Source of the DNA: Dryomyza anilis
Taxonomy: Eukaryota; Arthropoda; Insecta; Diptera; Dryomyzidae
Length of the DNA: 64,000 nucleotides
Assembly: GCA_951804985.1 (NCBI GenBank)
Contig: OX638130.1
Coordinates: forward strand, 2,632,501-2,696,500
Direction: 5' to 3'
Below the pieces are notes generated by a model that did no database searches, was not told where the DNA came from, and saw nothing but the letters and a program-made list of their open reading frames with translations. A program made the position numbers and the translations under genes. Shown one piece after another: positions 35,851 to 47,723 of the stretch. The first letter of the stretch is position 1. Each line of letters opens with the position of its first letter.

Positions 35851-37298
35851 TTATGGCTACCCCCACAACGGCTACGAATACGCAAAGCCCAAGTTCATGT
35901 TCTACCCATACTCGCAGCAGGACATTCCATCCAGCGCACCCGGCTATTTCCCAAGCGTTAAAATTCAACCATCCTTATCCTACGAACTCAAGCCTCAGAC
36001 ATTCGAGATACCGCAGCACACAGAGCCACAAATTGATCTACCCACGGCGGACCAACATCAGCCCCAACATCAGCCACAGCAACAACTAACAGCACCAGTC
36101 GCTACATCACCCGAAGGCACTGCACCACACTATGATGAGCCGGTGATTGTACTACGTATTCCGGGTCCAGCCAAATACGCCACCCATTTGCAGGCCTTGC
36201 TGCAGCAATATCTTGAAATACGCGCCGCACAATACCTACGCATTTTGGAGCAACAAAGCGAACAACAGCAGCAACAAACTCTGCAGCAAGCACATGACGA
36301 GCAATCCCAATATGTCGATTCCGCACAGCAGCATTACGAGCAACCTGCCCCACAGCATTATGAGGAACAAGGACAACAATATGCTGCACCCGCACCACAA
36401 ACTCAGTACGGACACCCAACGCAAGACTATCAACAGGAGGTTTCCTACGCTCATCAGGTGGCGCCAACACCTGCCTCAGTCACTTACCCTGCCATCGATG
36501 ATGTCTACCAGAGCTACAAGTCACGTCAGCAACAACAACAACAACCGGAACAGCAGCAATACTACCAGCAAGAGCACTTCCATGCCTCACCACAAGTGAG
36601 CGCCGAGCAACCACAACAACAACAGTACTACTATGATCCACAACAATACTCGCACGCGAGCGTGAGCTCTTCCGGCCTACCAAAATGTTTATCTGCTCGC
36701 CATGTCCGGGCCAGATGGACAATCGCACTATGCCGAACAGTCACAGCACGTACAACAACCAATTTATGTGCCAGACGAACAAGAGCACCAACAACAGCAT
36801 GAGACTCTGCCCATTAGTGAGAATAGCCCACGCAACACACACACAAAAGTGCACTTTAATTCCGATCAGAACGCACATGACGAGTATTCGACAATGTACG
36901 ATTTGCCCTCGATACGTCCATATGAAAGACATGCGCCCACGCCCATGCCCACGTACAAGGATTATATAAAGCAACAACAGCAGTTGGAGGAAGCACAGGC
37001 ACATGAGCAACACAGCGAACAACATGGTGAGCAGCAGCAGCAGCACTTGGAGCAACAAGAATATCAACATTCTGAGAGTGGCGCACAACAGCATGAGGTG
37101 TCCATCACACAACGCCCTTTCAATTATCACGCACACTCACAGCGTGGGCGCACGCGTGTTCATGAGAAACGTGGCGTTCAAACGGCGGCGGAGGCCGATA
37201 GGCACGTTGATGAGATACGCACATATGTGGCAAACAAACTGGGTGCCAAGATGGGTGTAGTATCGGAATTTAGAACAACGCAAATTGTAGAGGCCTAA
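35851..37298 (+). CDS. Gene B, terminal coding exon: Gln/Tyr/His-rich secreted protein, one frameshift
   Basis: Continues as YGYPHNGYEYAKPKFMFYPY, a Tyr/Gly-rich start typical of insect extracellular proteins. A hydrophobic/amphipathic block follows (PVIVLRIPGPAKYATHLQAL, QQYLEIRAAQYLRILEQQ; about 36138-36250). A long Gln-rich region runs to 36660. A shift to the next frame (+1) is then needed between 36666 and about 36675. Frame 2 before it and frame 0 after it both look coding, with AYQNVYLLAMSGPDG right after the break. Downstream are more Gln/Glu/His-rich sequence (QQQQLEEAQAHEQHSEQHGE) and a charged, non-repetitive C-terminus (RVHEKRGVQTAAEADRHVDE, TYVANKLGAKMGVVSEF) ending at TAA 37296-37298. 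With one base removed the gene would encode about 615 residues. No splice pair was found that resolves the shift, so a sequencing/assembly indel or a recent mutation is likely. Family unknown; a cuticle/matrix-like role is inferred. Confidence 0.83.
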
Positions 37299-37863
37299 AG
37301 AAATACAAAAACGAGTGATTTTACTCGAGATTTCACTCGAGTGAGAGTGCGAAAATGAGCGTGTCACTTAATGCAATTGTAATAGATTGTGTTGAATGGC
37401 TTTGTTTTTATATTTGCTAGTTTTCTCATAATTCTAAGTAGTTCTAGTACTTTGTCAGCACCAAAATTGTTAAAGCAACTGTTAAAAGAATTTTTACGGT
37501 GTAGCACTGAAACCAAATTCTATGACTAATATATATGATTTGTATAATAATCCATTACACTTTAGAAAATTATATCTATGGCAATTGATCTGTTAATATT
37601 ATTTGCTAAATCCCTTAAATTATAAAATTTTATAATACTATCTGATATCCAATTTAATCTTTTACATTTTTTAAACTATAAATTTTGTAATCTTGAACAT
37701 AATACATATTCATTAAACTGAATCTTTTACATTTGACTAAATTTAAATTTTGTATTGTTTACTGAATTCTATTTTTTTATTATATTAATTTCAAATTGCC
37801 TAGATTAATATTAGTTATATTATAATCTATTACATTCATTACGAAATTCATAATTTCATCATC

Positions 37864-37869
37864 AATAAA
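37864..37869 (+). terminator. Candidate poly(A) signal 1 of gene B
   Basis: AATAAA about 570 bp after the stop codon. A second AATAAA at 38042-38047 is the other candidate; the transcript should end before the satellite at 38100. Confidence 0.4.
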
Positions 37870-38041
37870 TTTATTGTGTTAACTTTTTTTTATAAATTGT
37901 ACTTTTTTATGTAATTTAGTAGGTACATTAATCAATTAAATTTAGTGTATGTGCTAAGAATTGATATTGATTGTTATAAATTAAGAACTGTATTAAAATG
38001 TGCAATATTTTGTAAATTTAAGTCAATCTCATTAAATGCTT

Positions 38042-38047
38042 AATAAA
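38042..38047 (+). terminator. Candidate poly(A) signal 2 of gene B
   Basis: AATAAA in CTTAATAAAGTATGG, with a T-rich stretch about 30 bp downstream. Slightly better context than the one at 37864. Confidence 0.45.
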
Positions 38048-38099
38048 GTATGGAAAAATATAAAATTACGTTTTTATAATATTTAGGGCATTACCATTC

Positions 38100-39540
38100 A
38101 ACTTAAAATTTAATTCTTCGCTAAAAAATTCAATTCTTCAATAAAAATTCAATTCTTCACTAAAAATTCCTTTTTGCACTTAAAAGATAAATTTTTCACT
38201 AAAAAATTTAAATCTTTGCTAAAAATTAAATTGTTCACTAAAAATACAAATTTTCACTAAAAATTCAATCTCTCACTAATATTCAATATTCCAATATTTT
38301 TTAAAAAAATTCAAAGTTTCACTAAAAATTCAAATTTTCATTAAAAATTCAAATTTTCACCAAAAATTCCATTTTTGTCTTAAAATTCAAATTTTCACCA
38401 AAAATTCAATTTTTGTCTTAAAATTCAAATTTTTACTAAAAATTCAAAATTCCACAAAAAATTCAATTTTTCACTAAAAATTCAATTTTTCACTAAAAAT
38501 TCAATATTTCACAAAAAATTCAAAGAATTCAATATTTTTCACAAAAAATTCAAAGTTTCACTAAAAATTAAATTTTCACTAAAAATTTAAATTTTCACCA
38601 AAAATTTAATTTTTGTCGTAAAATTCAAATTTTCACTAAAAATTCAAATTTTCACTAAATTGAATTTTTCACTAAAAATTCAATTGTTAACTAATAATTC
38701 AATTTTTCACTAAAAATTCAATCTCTCACTAAAAATTCAATCTTTCTCTAAAAATTCAATCTTTCACTAAAAATTCAATATTTCACAAAAAATTCAAAGA
38801 ATATTTTTCACAAAAAATTCAAAGTTTCACTAAAAATTCAATTTTTCACTAAAAATTCAATTTTTCACTAAAAATTCAATTTTTCACTAAAAATTCAATT
38901 TTTCACTAAAAATTCAATTTTTCACTAAAAATTCAATTTTTCACTAAAAATTCAATTTTACACTAAAAATTCAATTTTACACTAAAAATTCAATTTTTCA
39001 CTAAAAATTCAATTTTACACTAAATATTAAATTTTTCACTAAAAATTCAAATTTTCACTAAAAAATCAAATTTTCAATAAAAATTCAAGTTTTCATTAAA
39101 AATGAAAATTTTCACTAAAAATTCAATTTTTCACTAAAAATTTAAATTTTCACTTCAAGTTTTCATTAAAAATGAAAATTTTCACTAAAAATTCAATTTT
39201 TCACTAAATATTCAATTTTTCACTAAAAATTCAATTTTACACTAATTATTAAATTTTTCACTAAAAATTCAAATTTTCGCTAAAAATTCAATTTTTCACT
39301 AAAAATTAAATTTTTCAAGAAAAATTCAATTTTTCACTAAAAATTAAGTTTTTCACTATAAATTCAATTTTTCACTAAAAATTAAGTTTTTCACTAAAAA
39401 TTCAATTTTTCACTAAAAATTAAATATTCCTAATTTTCTAAATATTTTTTAATTTAAATTTAATTTTTCACTAAAAATCTAAATGTTTAGTAAAAATTCA
39501 AATTTTGATATGAATTAAATTTTTGTTTTCAAATTCAAAT
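38100..39540 (+). repeat. 19-bp satellite block 3
   Basis: Same TTTTTCACTAAAAATTCAA unit and orientation as block 2, more diverged at both ends. Small duplications of variant strings are visible, for example TTCAAGTTTTCATTAAAAATG near 39085 and 39157. It begins right after the 3' end of gene B. Confidence 0.93.
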
Positions 39541-41380
39541 TTTTATTAATAATTCAAAATAGTGCTGAACTATTGTTAAATTTATTACTGCATACCTTTA
39601 GTCATTTAAATTAAAAGAAAATCGTTTGTACTAGCTTGATTTTACAAGTAAACACATAAAAATGTATTTCTTAATAGTGATTGATTGAAATTAAATTGAT
39701 TAAAAAATAAATAAAAATTAAATAAATATTTTCAATTGCATAGTTTTAGTTGTTTAGTTTATAGTGTACCCAAAAGTAGACAACAAAATGAAATTTTACT
39801 AAAAAAAGTAATACAATAAGTTGAAAGAAAATATAAATCAAATAAAAAAAATAGGATGGAAGTGATAAACAAATAAAATAAACAATGATGAAAGTGAAAA
39901 GGCCAATAATGCTGCAGGCATTAATGTTTGAGTGGAAAATATTAGTTTGAAGTACTTGTTGTGGGAAAATATAGCAATGCAATAAGCAATATAAATATTA
40001 TGAATTGAAAAAGTAACCAAAACCGATATCTGTTTAACACCGTATCATTTTCTTTTAAATCCAGATTGGTGATGTGCACCAAAGTCGTCGTTAAACAGAA
40101 ATCAAAAGTAAACTTTTATTCAAAAATCGATTTAATAACAAAATTAAAAATGTCTTTAAAAGTATGAAAAACAAAAAATAACATAATTACAAATCTGCTT
40201 TTTATCAATATATCATTTTTGATTAGATTCAAATAATGATTTTTAGTTCTTTTGTGATTAACTTATTTCTGTTTTTGGTTCAAAATTGATTACAAATTTC
40301 TATTTTTGGTTCAAAATAATGAAAATATAGAGAACAGTAAGAGAGAGAACCGCCACCGACACGATATACGAGAAACTGAATTGGAACAGATATGTGTTTG
40401 GGTTTCAATTCTTGATTAATATAAAAGAAGTAACCCAGACCAAGTTTCAGGCAAGAAATTGGAATTCAAGTGGTGGGCAAAACATACTATACAAATGGAA
40501 ATCATATTTTTAAGAGCCTATATACATGGACATAACATACATATTTCCGGATACAGCGTGAAAGCAAAATTCGTTGAGAAATTTGTAAAGAAAATGGCAG
40601 ACAGAGGTAGGAAATGATAGAAAAAAGGCTATGGAAGCAAAATAGTGGGCAAATATAGGATATGGTCAGCAGTATGGGTGAAATTAAATAGGTAGGCAGA
40701 ATATTAAAATAAATTTGTCTGCAATATTCTGGCAATTTTTCCCCATCATTTGTCTGATATAAAGCATAAAGCAAAACTTTAAAACAGACATTTTTATATA
40801 AAATTATTGCATTCTATATCCACCCTACTATTAAAATGCTTTTCTAATTTAAATAACAGGTCTTAAGTTTGTCTGAGGTATTAAAGCATAAAAAATGATA
40901 TAGCTAAAATATAGTAAAAGTTAATTTACTCTTTTTTTGAACTGATGCTAATTTTAAAGTCGTTTTAAAATGTTTATGTGACTTTAATTTAAATTTAAAA
41001 TTCATTTTTAAATTTATAAAATATTATTTTTCAATTAACCTCTGCTACACATATAATTTAGTGAAAACATTTGAGCAGTCCAAGCAATATTCATTGTAAT
41101 AAGTTTGTTAATTCAGCAATGTTCAAGTAGATTTGTTAGTGGATCTGAAAGTTGTTTTTATAGCACATCTTCCTGAGTAAGTTTCCATTGCTGTTGGATA
41201 TAAATTAAAGTAACCATAAAAGTAGTAACGAAATTTATTAAATTGATTTTTAATTAACGATTTAAACATATTTTTAATTCTTCCTTTATTTAATACTTCA
41301 GTTTTTTTTTATTTTTTTTTAGTTTTATGAATATTTTTTGTTTTTTTAGTTTAGCAAAATTTTTGTTACAAGTTTCGAAA
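39541..41380. other. AT-rich intergenic region, nothing recognised
   Basis: No gene supported. A short mixed stretch at 40325-40480 (GAGAGAGAACCGCCACCGAC) has no coding frame of note. Confidence 0.5.
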
Positions 41381-41405
41381 TTTGAAATTCAAATTGCGAG
41401 CCCAA

Positions 41406-41599
41406 ATGGCAATGCGAATAAAGCTGGTCTTCCGCCTAGTAGTCTGTTTATTTCTGGCATGTGTATCACTCTTTCAACAACTTCCATGAGTGCCGCACAA
41501 ATGCCAAAAATTCGTGATGCATTACCGACTATGACGGGCATTCAGCAGGAAACTGGCGCAATTATTCTTTATGTAATCGATAGTTTTTGCATTTATTAG
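41406..41599 (+). pseudogene. Possible signal-peptide gene relic or unrecognised first exon
   Basis: ATG at 41406 or 41412 opens MRIKLVFRLVVCLFLAC followed by VSLFQQLP and a TGA at 41487. This is a convincing signal-peptide-like run in a locally less AT-rich patch. The overlapping frame continues as STTSMSAAQMPKIRDALPTM and GIQQETGAIILY to a stop at 41597. The two pieces join if one base is missing near 41470. Alternatively the first is a complete small exon with a weak GTATCA donor after LAC. It lies just before the 3.3 kb heptamer array. It could be a degraded member of the same secreted-protein cluster, or chance. Confidence is low. Confidence 0.3.
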
Positions 41600-41770
41600 T
41601 GTTCCAAATTTATGCGTTGATTTTTATATAAGTTTGGTTTCTTTATTATATTTTTTTATTCAATTTCTTACATATATTTTTATTTTTATTTTTATATGCT
41701 TTTTATTTTTTATTGTTTCATTTTTTACAATTTTATTTCCTTACTTTTCCTTTGCTTTTTTATTTTATAA

Positions 41771-44700
41771 TATTTTATATTTTATATTTTATATTTTATA
41801 TTTTATATTTTATATTTTATATTTTATATTTTATATTTTATATTTTATATTTTATATTTTATATTTTATATTTTATATTTTATATTTTATATTTTATATT
41901 TTATATTTTATATTTTATATTTTATATTTTATATTTTATATTTTATATTTTATATTTTATATTTTATATTTTATATTTTATATTTTATATTTTATATTTT
42001 ATATTTTATATTTTATATTTTATATTTTATATTTTATATTTTATATTTTATATTTTATATTTTATATTTTATATTTTATATTTTATATTTTATATTTTAT
42101 ATTTTATATTTTATATTTTATATTTTATATTTTATATTTTATATTTTATATTTTATATTTTATATTTTATATTTTATATTTTATATTTTATATTTTATAT
42201 TTTATATTTTATATTTTATATTTTATATTTTATATTTTATATTTTATATTTTATATTTTATATTTTATATTTTATATTTTATATTTTATATTTTATATTT
42301 TATATTTTATATTTTATATTTTATATTTTATATTTTATATTTTATATTTTATATTTTATATTTTATATTTTATATTTTATATTTTATATTTTATATTTTA
42401 TATTTTATATTTTATATTTTATATTTTATATTTTATATTTTATATTTTATATTTTATATTTTATATTTTATATTTTATATTTTATATTTTATATTTTATA
42501 TTTTATATTTTATATTTTATATTTTATATTTTATATTTTATATTTTATATTTTATATTTTATATTTTATATTTTATATTTTATATTTTATATTTTATATT
42601 TTATATTTTATATTTTATATTTTATATTTTATATTTTATATTTTATATTTTATATTTTATATTTTATATTTTATATTTTATATTTTATATTTTATATTTT
42701 ATATTTTATATTTTATATTTTATATTTTATATTTTATATTTTATATTTTATATTTTATATTTTATATTTTATATTTTATATTTTATATTTTATATTTTAT
42801 ATTTTATATTTTATATTTTATATTTTATATTTTATATTTTATATTTTATATTTTATATTTTATATTTTATATTTTATATTTTATATTTTATATTTTATAT
42901 TTTATATTTTATATTTTATATTTTATATTTTATATTTTATATTTTATATTTTATATTTTATATTTTATATTTTATATTTTATATTTTATATTTTATATTT
43001 TATATTTTATATTTTATATTTTATATTTTATATTTTATATTTTATATTTTATATTTTATATTTTATATTTTATATTTTATATTTTATATTTTATATTTTA
43101 TATTTTATATTTTATATTTTATATTTTATATTTTATATTTTATATTTTATATTTTATATTTTATATTTTATATTTTATATTTTATATTTTATATTTTATA
43201 TTTTATATTTTATATTTTATATTTTATATTTTATATTTTATATTTTATATTTTATATTTTATATTTTATATTTTATATTTTATATTTTATATTTTATATT
43301 TTATATTTTATATTTTATATTTTATATTTTATATTTTATATTTTATATTTTATATTTTATATTTTATATTTTATATTTTATATTTTATATTTTATATTTT
43401 ATATTTTATATTTTATATTTTATATTTTATATTTTATATTTTATATTTTATATTTTATATTTTATATTTTATATTTTATATTTTATATTTTATATTTTAT
43501 ATTTTATATTTTATATTTTATATTTTATATTTTATATTTTATATTTTATATTTTATATTTTATATTTTATATTTTATATTTTATATTTTATATTTTATAT
43601 TTTATATTTTATATTTTATATTTTATATTTTATATTTTATATTTTATATTTTATATTTTATATTTTATATTTTATATTTTATATTTTATATTTTATATTT
43701 TATATTTTATATTTTATATTTTATATTTTATATTTTATATTTTATATTTTATATTTTATATTTTATATTTTATATTTTATATTTTATATTTTATATTTTA
43801 TATTTTATATTTTATATTTTATATTTTATATTTTATATTTTATATTTTATATTTTATATTTTATATTTTATATTTTATATTTTATATTTTATATTTTATA
43901 TTTTATATTTTATATTTTATATTTTATATTTTATATTTTATATTTTATATTTTATATTTTATATTTTATATTTTATATTTTATATTTTATATTTTATATT
44001 TTATATTTTATATTTTATATTTTATATTTTATATTTTATATTTTATATTTTATATTTTATATTTTATATTTTATATTTTATATTTTATATTTTATATTTT
44101 ATATTTTATATTTTATATTTTATATTTTATATTTTATATTTTATATTTTATATTTTATATTTTATATTTTATATTTTATATTTTATATTTTATATTTTAT
44201 ATTTTATATTTTATATTTTATATTTTATATTTTATATTTTATATTTTATATTTTATATTTTATATTTTATATTTTATATTTTATATTTTATATTTTATAT
44301 TTTATATTTTATATTTTATATTTTATATTTTATATTTTATATTTTATATTTTATATTTTATATTTTATATTTTATATTTTATATTTTATATTTTATATTT
44401 TATATTTTATATTTTATATTTTATATTTTATATTTTATATTTTATATTTTATATTTTATATTTTATATTTTATATTTTATATTTTATATTTTATATTTTA
44501 TATTTTATATTTTATATTTTATATTTTATATTTTATATTTTATATTTTATATTTTATATTTTATATTTTATATTTTATATTTTATATTTTATATTTTATA
44601 TTTTATATTTTATATTTTATATTTTATATTTTATATTTTATATTTTATATTTTATATTTTATATTTTATATTTTATATTTTATATTTTATATTTTATATT

Positions 44701-45080
44701 TTATATTTTATATTTTATATTTTATATTTTATATTTTATATTTTATATTTTATATTTTATATTTTATATTTTATATTTTATATTTTATATTTTATATTTT
44801 ATATTTTATATTTTATATTTTATATTTTATATTTTATATTTTATATTTTATATTTTATATTTTATATTTTATATTTTATATTTTATATTTTATATTTTAT
44901 ATTTTATATTTTATATTTTATATTTTATATTTTATATTTTATATTTTATATTTTATATTTTATATTTTATATTTTATATTTTATATTTTATATTTTATAT
45001 TTTATATTTTATATTTTATATTTTATATTTTATATTTTATATTTTATATTTTATATTTTATATTTTATATTTTATATTTT
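41771..45080 (+). repeat. Perfect 7-bp array (TTTTATA)n, ~470 copies
   Basis: 3.3 kb of TATTTTATATTTTA with no visible substitution. The heptamer has no stop on the + strand in any phase, so it produces >1100-codon open frames encoding a YFIFYIL heptapeptide. These are not genes. Such purity means very recent expansion or strong homogenisation. The true length is uncertain because assemblers handle such arrays poorly. Confidence 0.98.
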
Positions 45081-45180
45081 TTATCTCTAATATTTTCCAG
45101 ATTATGTCTTTGTATATCTCATTTTTTGGTGTATTTTATTTTAATTTCATTAAATTTATTTATTATTTAATTTTATTATT

Positions 45181-45345
45181 AATTATTTAATTCCATGCAT
45201 TGTGTGGTTTGTCTGCGCACGCATCGAACGCTGACTGGTGCCGCACCAGAGCGGTGCATTGACCATCATTTCGAACCATCCATTCATCCTACCATCGCTT
45301 AGAGCGTAATCCTATCAACATTTCATAATTATTTTAATTTTATAA
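45181..45345 (+). other. Less AT-rich island with a short open frame
   Basis: Sequence from TGCATTGTGTGGTTTGTCTG to CATCCTACCATCGCTTAG stands out between AT-rich repeats. A 35-codon frame (45195-45302) starts ATG and reads MHCVVCLRTHRTLTGAAPER then CIDHH. There is no good acceptor just before it, so it is not called as an exon. It may be a remnant of lost coding or regulatory DNA. Confidence 0.3.
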
Positions 45346-45554
45346 ACAATGTTATTTACTGATTGCTTTAAATCATTCAATTGCGTGTCAGCAATGTGCG
45401 AAATAATTTTTTTCACGATTCCGTTTTTCAAATTTTCAACGTATATTAAGTCACAAAAAGTGAAGTAATTTTTGAACGCGTTCGTAAGCACATTTTAGTA
45501 ACGCATAAATTTTAAATTGATTTATTTCCTAGACATTTTAAGAGTAAAATAATA

Positions 45555-45930
45555 TTTTTAGTGTTAAATTAAATGTTTAGTGTTAAATCAAATATTTGTA
45601 GAACAATTTTATTTTTAGTGAAAAATTGTACTTCTACTATAAAATTTTCATTTTAGTGAAAAACTTAATTCTTGTGAAAAATTGAATTTTGATTGAACAT
45701 TTTATTTTTAAGTAAAAATTTTAATTAAGTCCAAAAATTGAATTTTTAGTAAAAAAAATTAAATTTTATAGTGAAAAATTTAATTTTTAGTGAAAAATTA
45801 AATTTTATAGTGAAAAATTTAATTTTTAGTGAAAATTTGAATTTTTAGTGAAAAATTTAATTTTTAGTGAAAAATTGTATTTTTAGTGAAAAACTAAATT
45901 TAAGTGATAATTTTAAAATTGTTTTGAATT
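45555..45930 (-). repeat. 19-bp satellite block 4 (inverted orientation)
   Basis: Diverged TTTTTAGTGAAAAATTGAA units, that is, the same family on the - strand as at 1-820. Confidence 0.85.
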
Positions 45931-45959
45931 CTTCTAATTTTTAAATGTTGCCCCTCCAG

Positions 45960-46330
45960 TACAACCACAAAATTTCAGAGAATGAATTAATTTATCACCG
46001 ACTCAAAATAGATGTGCAGCCAATTGAAAGCAGCAACATGTTTTGGTTGCAGCCAGCTTTTCATGGTTGGTGATTCAGTGCATAGTAATTAGCTGCATAG
46101 GCAGTAACATCAGTAGCAACAACAACAGTAACAACAGCAGCATGAGCAACAATTGTTAGATTGTGGCATGTGTTGCTGTTGCATATCATGTGGGTGAAGT
46201 TTGCGCTTAATAAAATTTGAAAACGCACAAATTAGATAAGATTTTGTGGCGATTGTTGCGCGATTTTGCGTCGCAGATTTATTTCTTTATTAAGCAAAAC
46301 TTGTGGCGATTTATGTTTAAATATTGCTAA
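45960..46330 (+). promoter_or_regulatory. CAA/CAG-rich island (candidate regulatory DNA)
   Basis: GCAGCAACATGTTTTGGTTG, AGTAGCAACAACAACAGTAA and GTTGCTGTTGCATATCATG. Not coding in any frame at length. Confidence 0.3.
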
Positions 46331-46821
46331 TAATTTTATTTAAAATAGACGCAAAAATAGAGCAGCCGTTGGCTATGGAGTGAGTGATATGTGAAAGTAG
46401 AATAAAGGGGGCGTATGAGTTATTTTTGTTTAAAAGCTTTTTTTGATTTTAAAAAATAAATAAAAGAAATATAAAATAAACTCAAAAAAATACAAATTTT
46501 GCTATAAAAAATATATATAGTATAGAAAAAAAAATATATGTAATACTTATTTAACATTCGTATCAGTAATAAATTATTAAATATACATTTTGAAGAAATT
46601 TAAAATATATACCAAAATCATAAAGAATTCAAAACAAAAAGATAAAAAATTCTTGATTTTATGGTTTTGCGCAATTAAATAGCAATAGTGAGAACTTATT
46701 ATATTAGGTAATTTTGGAAAAAATGGATTTTTAGCAATTTTAAAATATATAACCAAATTTTAAAATATCCCAAAAAAGGCGTAAGACTTTTTTATAATAG
46801 GTTTTAGATTATATTTCACAT

Positions 46822-47063
46822 CGTCGTTGTAGAACGAAACGTCATCAAATACATTTTTATGAAAAACTTAAATTTCGACTTTGTTGATTGATATTATAAA
46901 AAGTAATTAATGCATTTTAAAAGTTGAAATATCAATTGATAGATTTACATTTTCTTATCATGTGGAATCATCGATTAAAAATTGACAGATATACAAACAT
47001 TTTTGTAAATGAATATTTAGCATTTTGAAAATTTATTTGGTGAGTTTTCGTTCTAAAATGACG
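46822..47063. mobile_element. 242-bp MITE with ACAT target duplication, copy 1
   Basis: The left end CGTCGTTGTAGAACGAAA and right end TTTCGTTCTAAAATGACG are inverted repeats (three mismatches). ACAT flanks both sides (46818-46821 and 47064-47067). Neighbouring satellite units, which read ATTTTACATAAATAAA at this place, show the empty site and confirm the boundaries. A second copy lies at 62768. Confidence 0.85.
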
Positions 47064-47723
47064 ACATAAATAAACATAATAAGAAGTTATTATTTTAAGT
47101 CATATTTTGAAGTAAAAATGAATTTTTATAAATTGTTAAATATGTATATATTACAATTTTAAAATATATTAAAAAAAGAGGCAATGTCTTTTTACAATAA
47201 TATGTTTAAAATTATATTTTATATAAATAAAAAAAATATAATAAGAATTTATTGTATTCTAGTCATATTTTGAAGTGACCTATACGTGATTTGAGTTAAC
47301 GTGATTTTTTAGAAATTTGAAAATATATATCTGAATTATAAAATATCCCAAAAAAAGCAAAAGACTTTTTATAAAAACATGTTTTAGATTATATTTTACA
47401 TAAATAAAAAAACATAATAAGAATTTATTTTAGGCTTTGACGTATTAGTGATTTTTGTTAATAATTATTTTTTAATAACTTTAAAATATAAATAAAAATT
47501 TGAAAGTCGTATGAGTGATATTAGTAAAAACGCATTTTAAACAATTAATAAAAAAAAATTTCAAAATTATAAAATATTACAAAAAAAGCGCAAGATTTTC
47601 TTTTAAATATAGTTTTAATATGTTATTTTTCGTAAATACATAAATTTAATTAGAATTTATTGTATTGTAGTCATTTATGGATGTGATTTTAATAAAAACG
47701 CATTTTCAGACATTTTATTAAAT

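Noticed and set aside
36596..36714. Small intron to explain the frame change in gene B
   Set aside because: Donors at 36596 and 36662 (GTGAGC) were tried with the downstream AGs at 36660, 36666 and 36714. None gives the observed reading frame, and there is no polypyrimidine tract.
36102..36728. - strand and alternative + strand frames across gene B's terminal exon
   Set aside because: CAG/CAA runs remain open in several frames. Only the frame continuing from exon 2 has signal peptide, splice and Tyr/Gly-rich context.
41634..45170. Open frames of 1178 and 1125 codons encoding YFIFYIL repeats
   Set aside because: They are products of the TTTTATA heptamer, which has no stop codon in any + phase. 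There is no coding composition, promoter or splice context.
45195..45302. 35-codon frame MHCVVCLRTHRTLTG as a last exon for the 41406 relic
   Set aside because: No acceptor near its start. The TTTTCCAG at 45100 leads to stops in all three phases, so no in-frame join exists.
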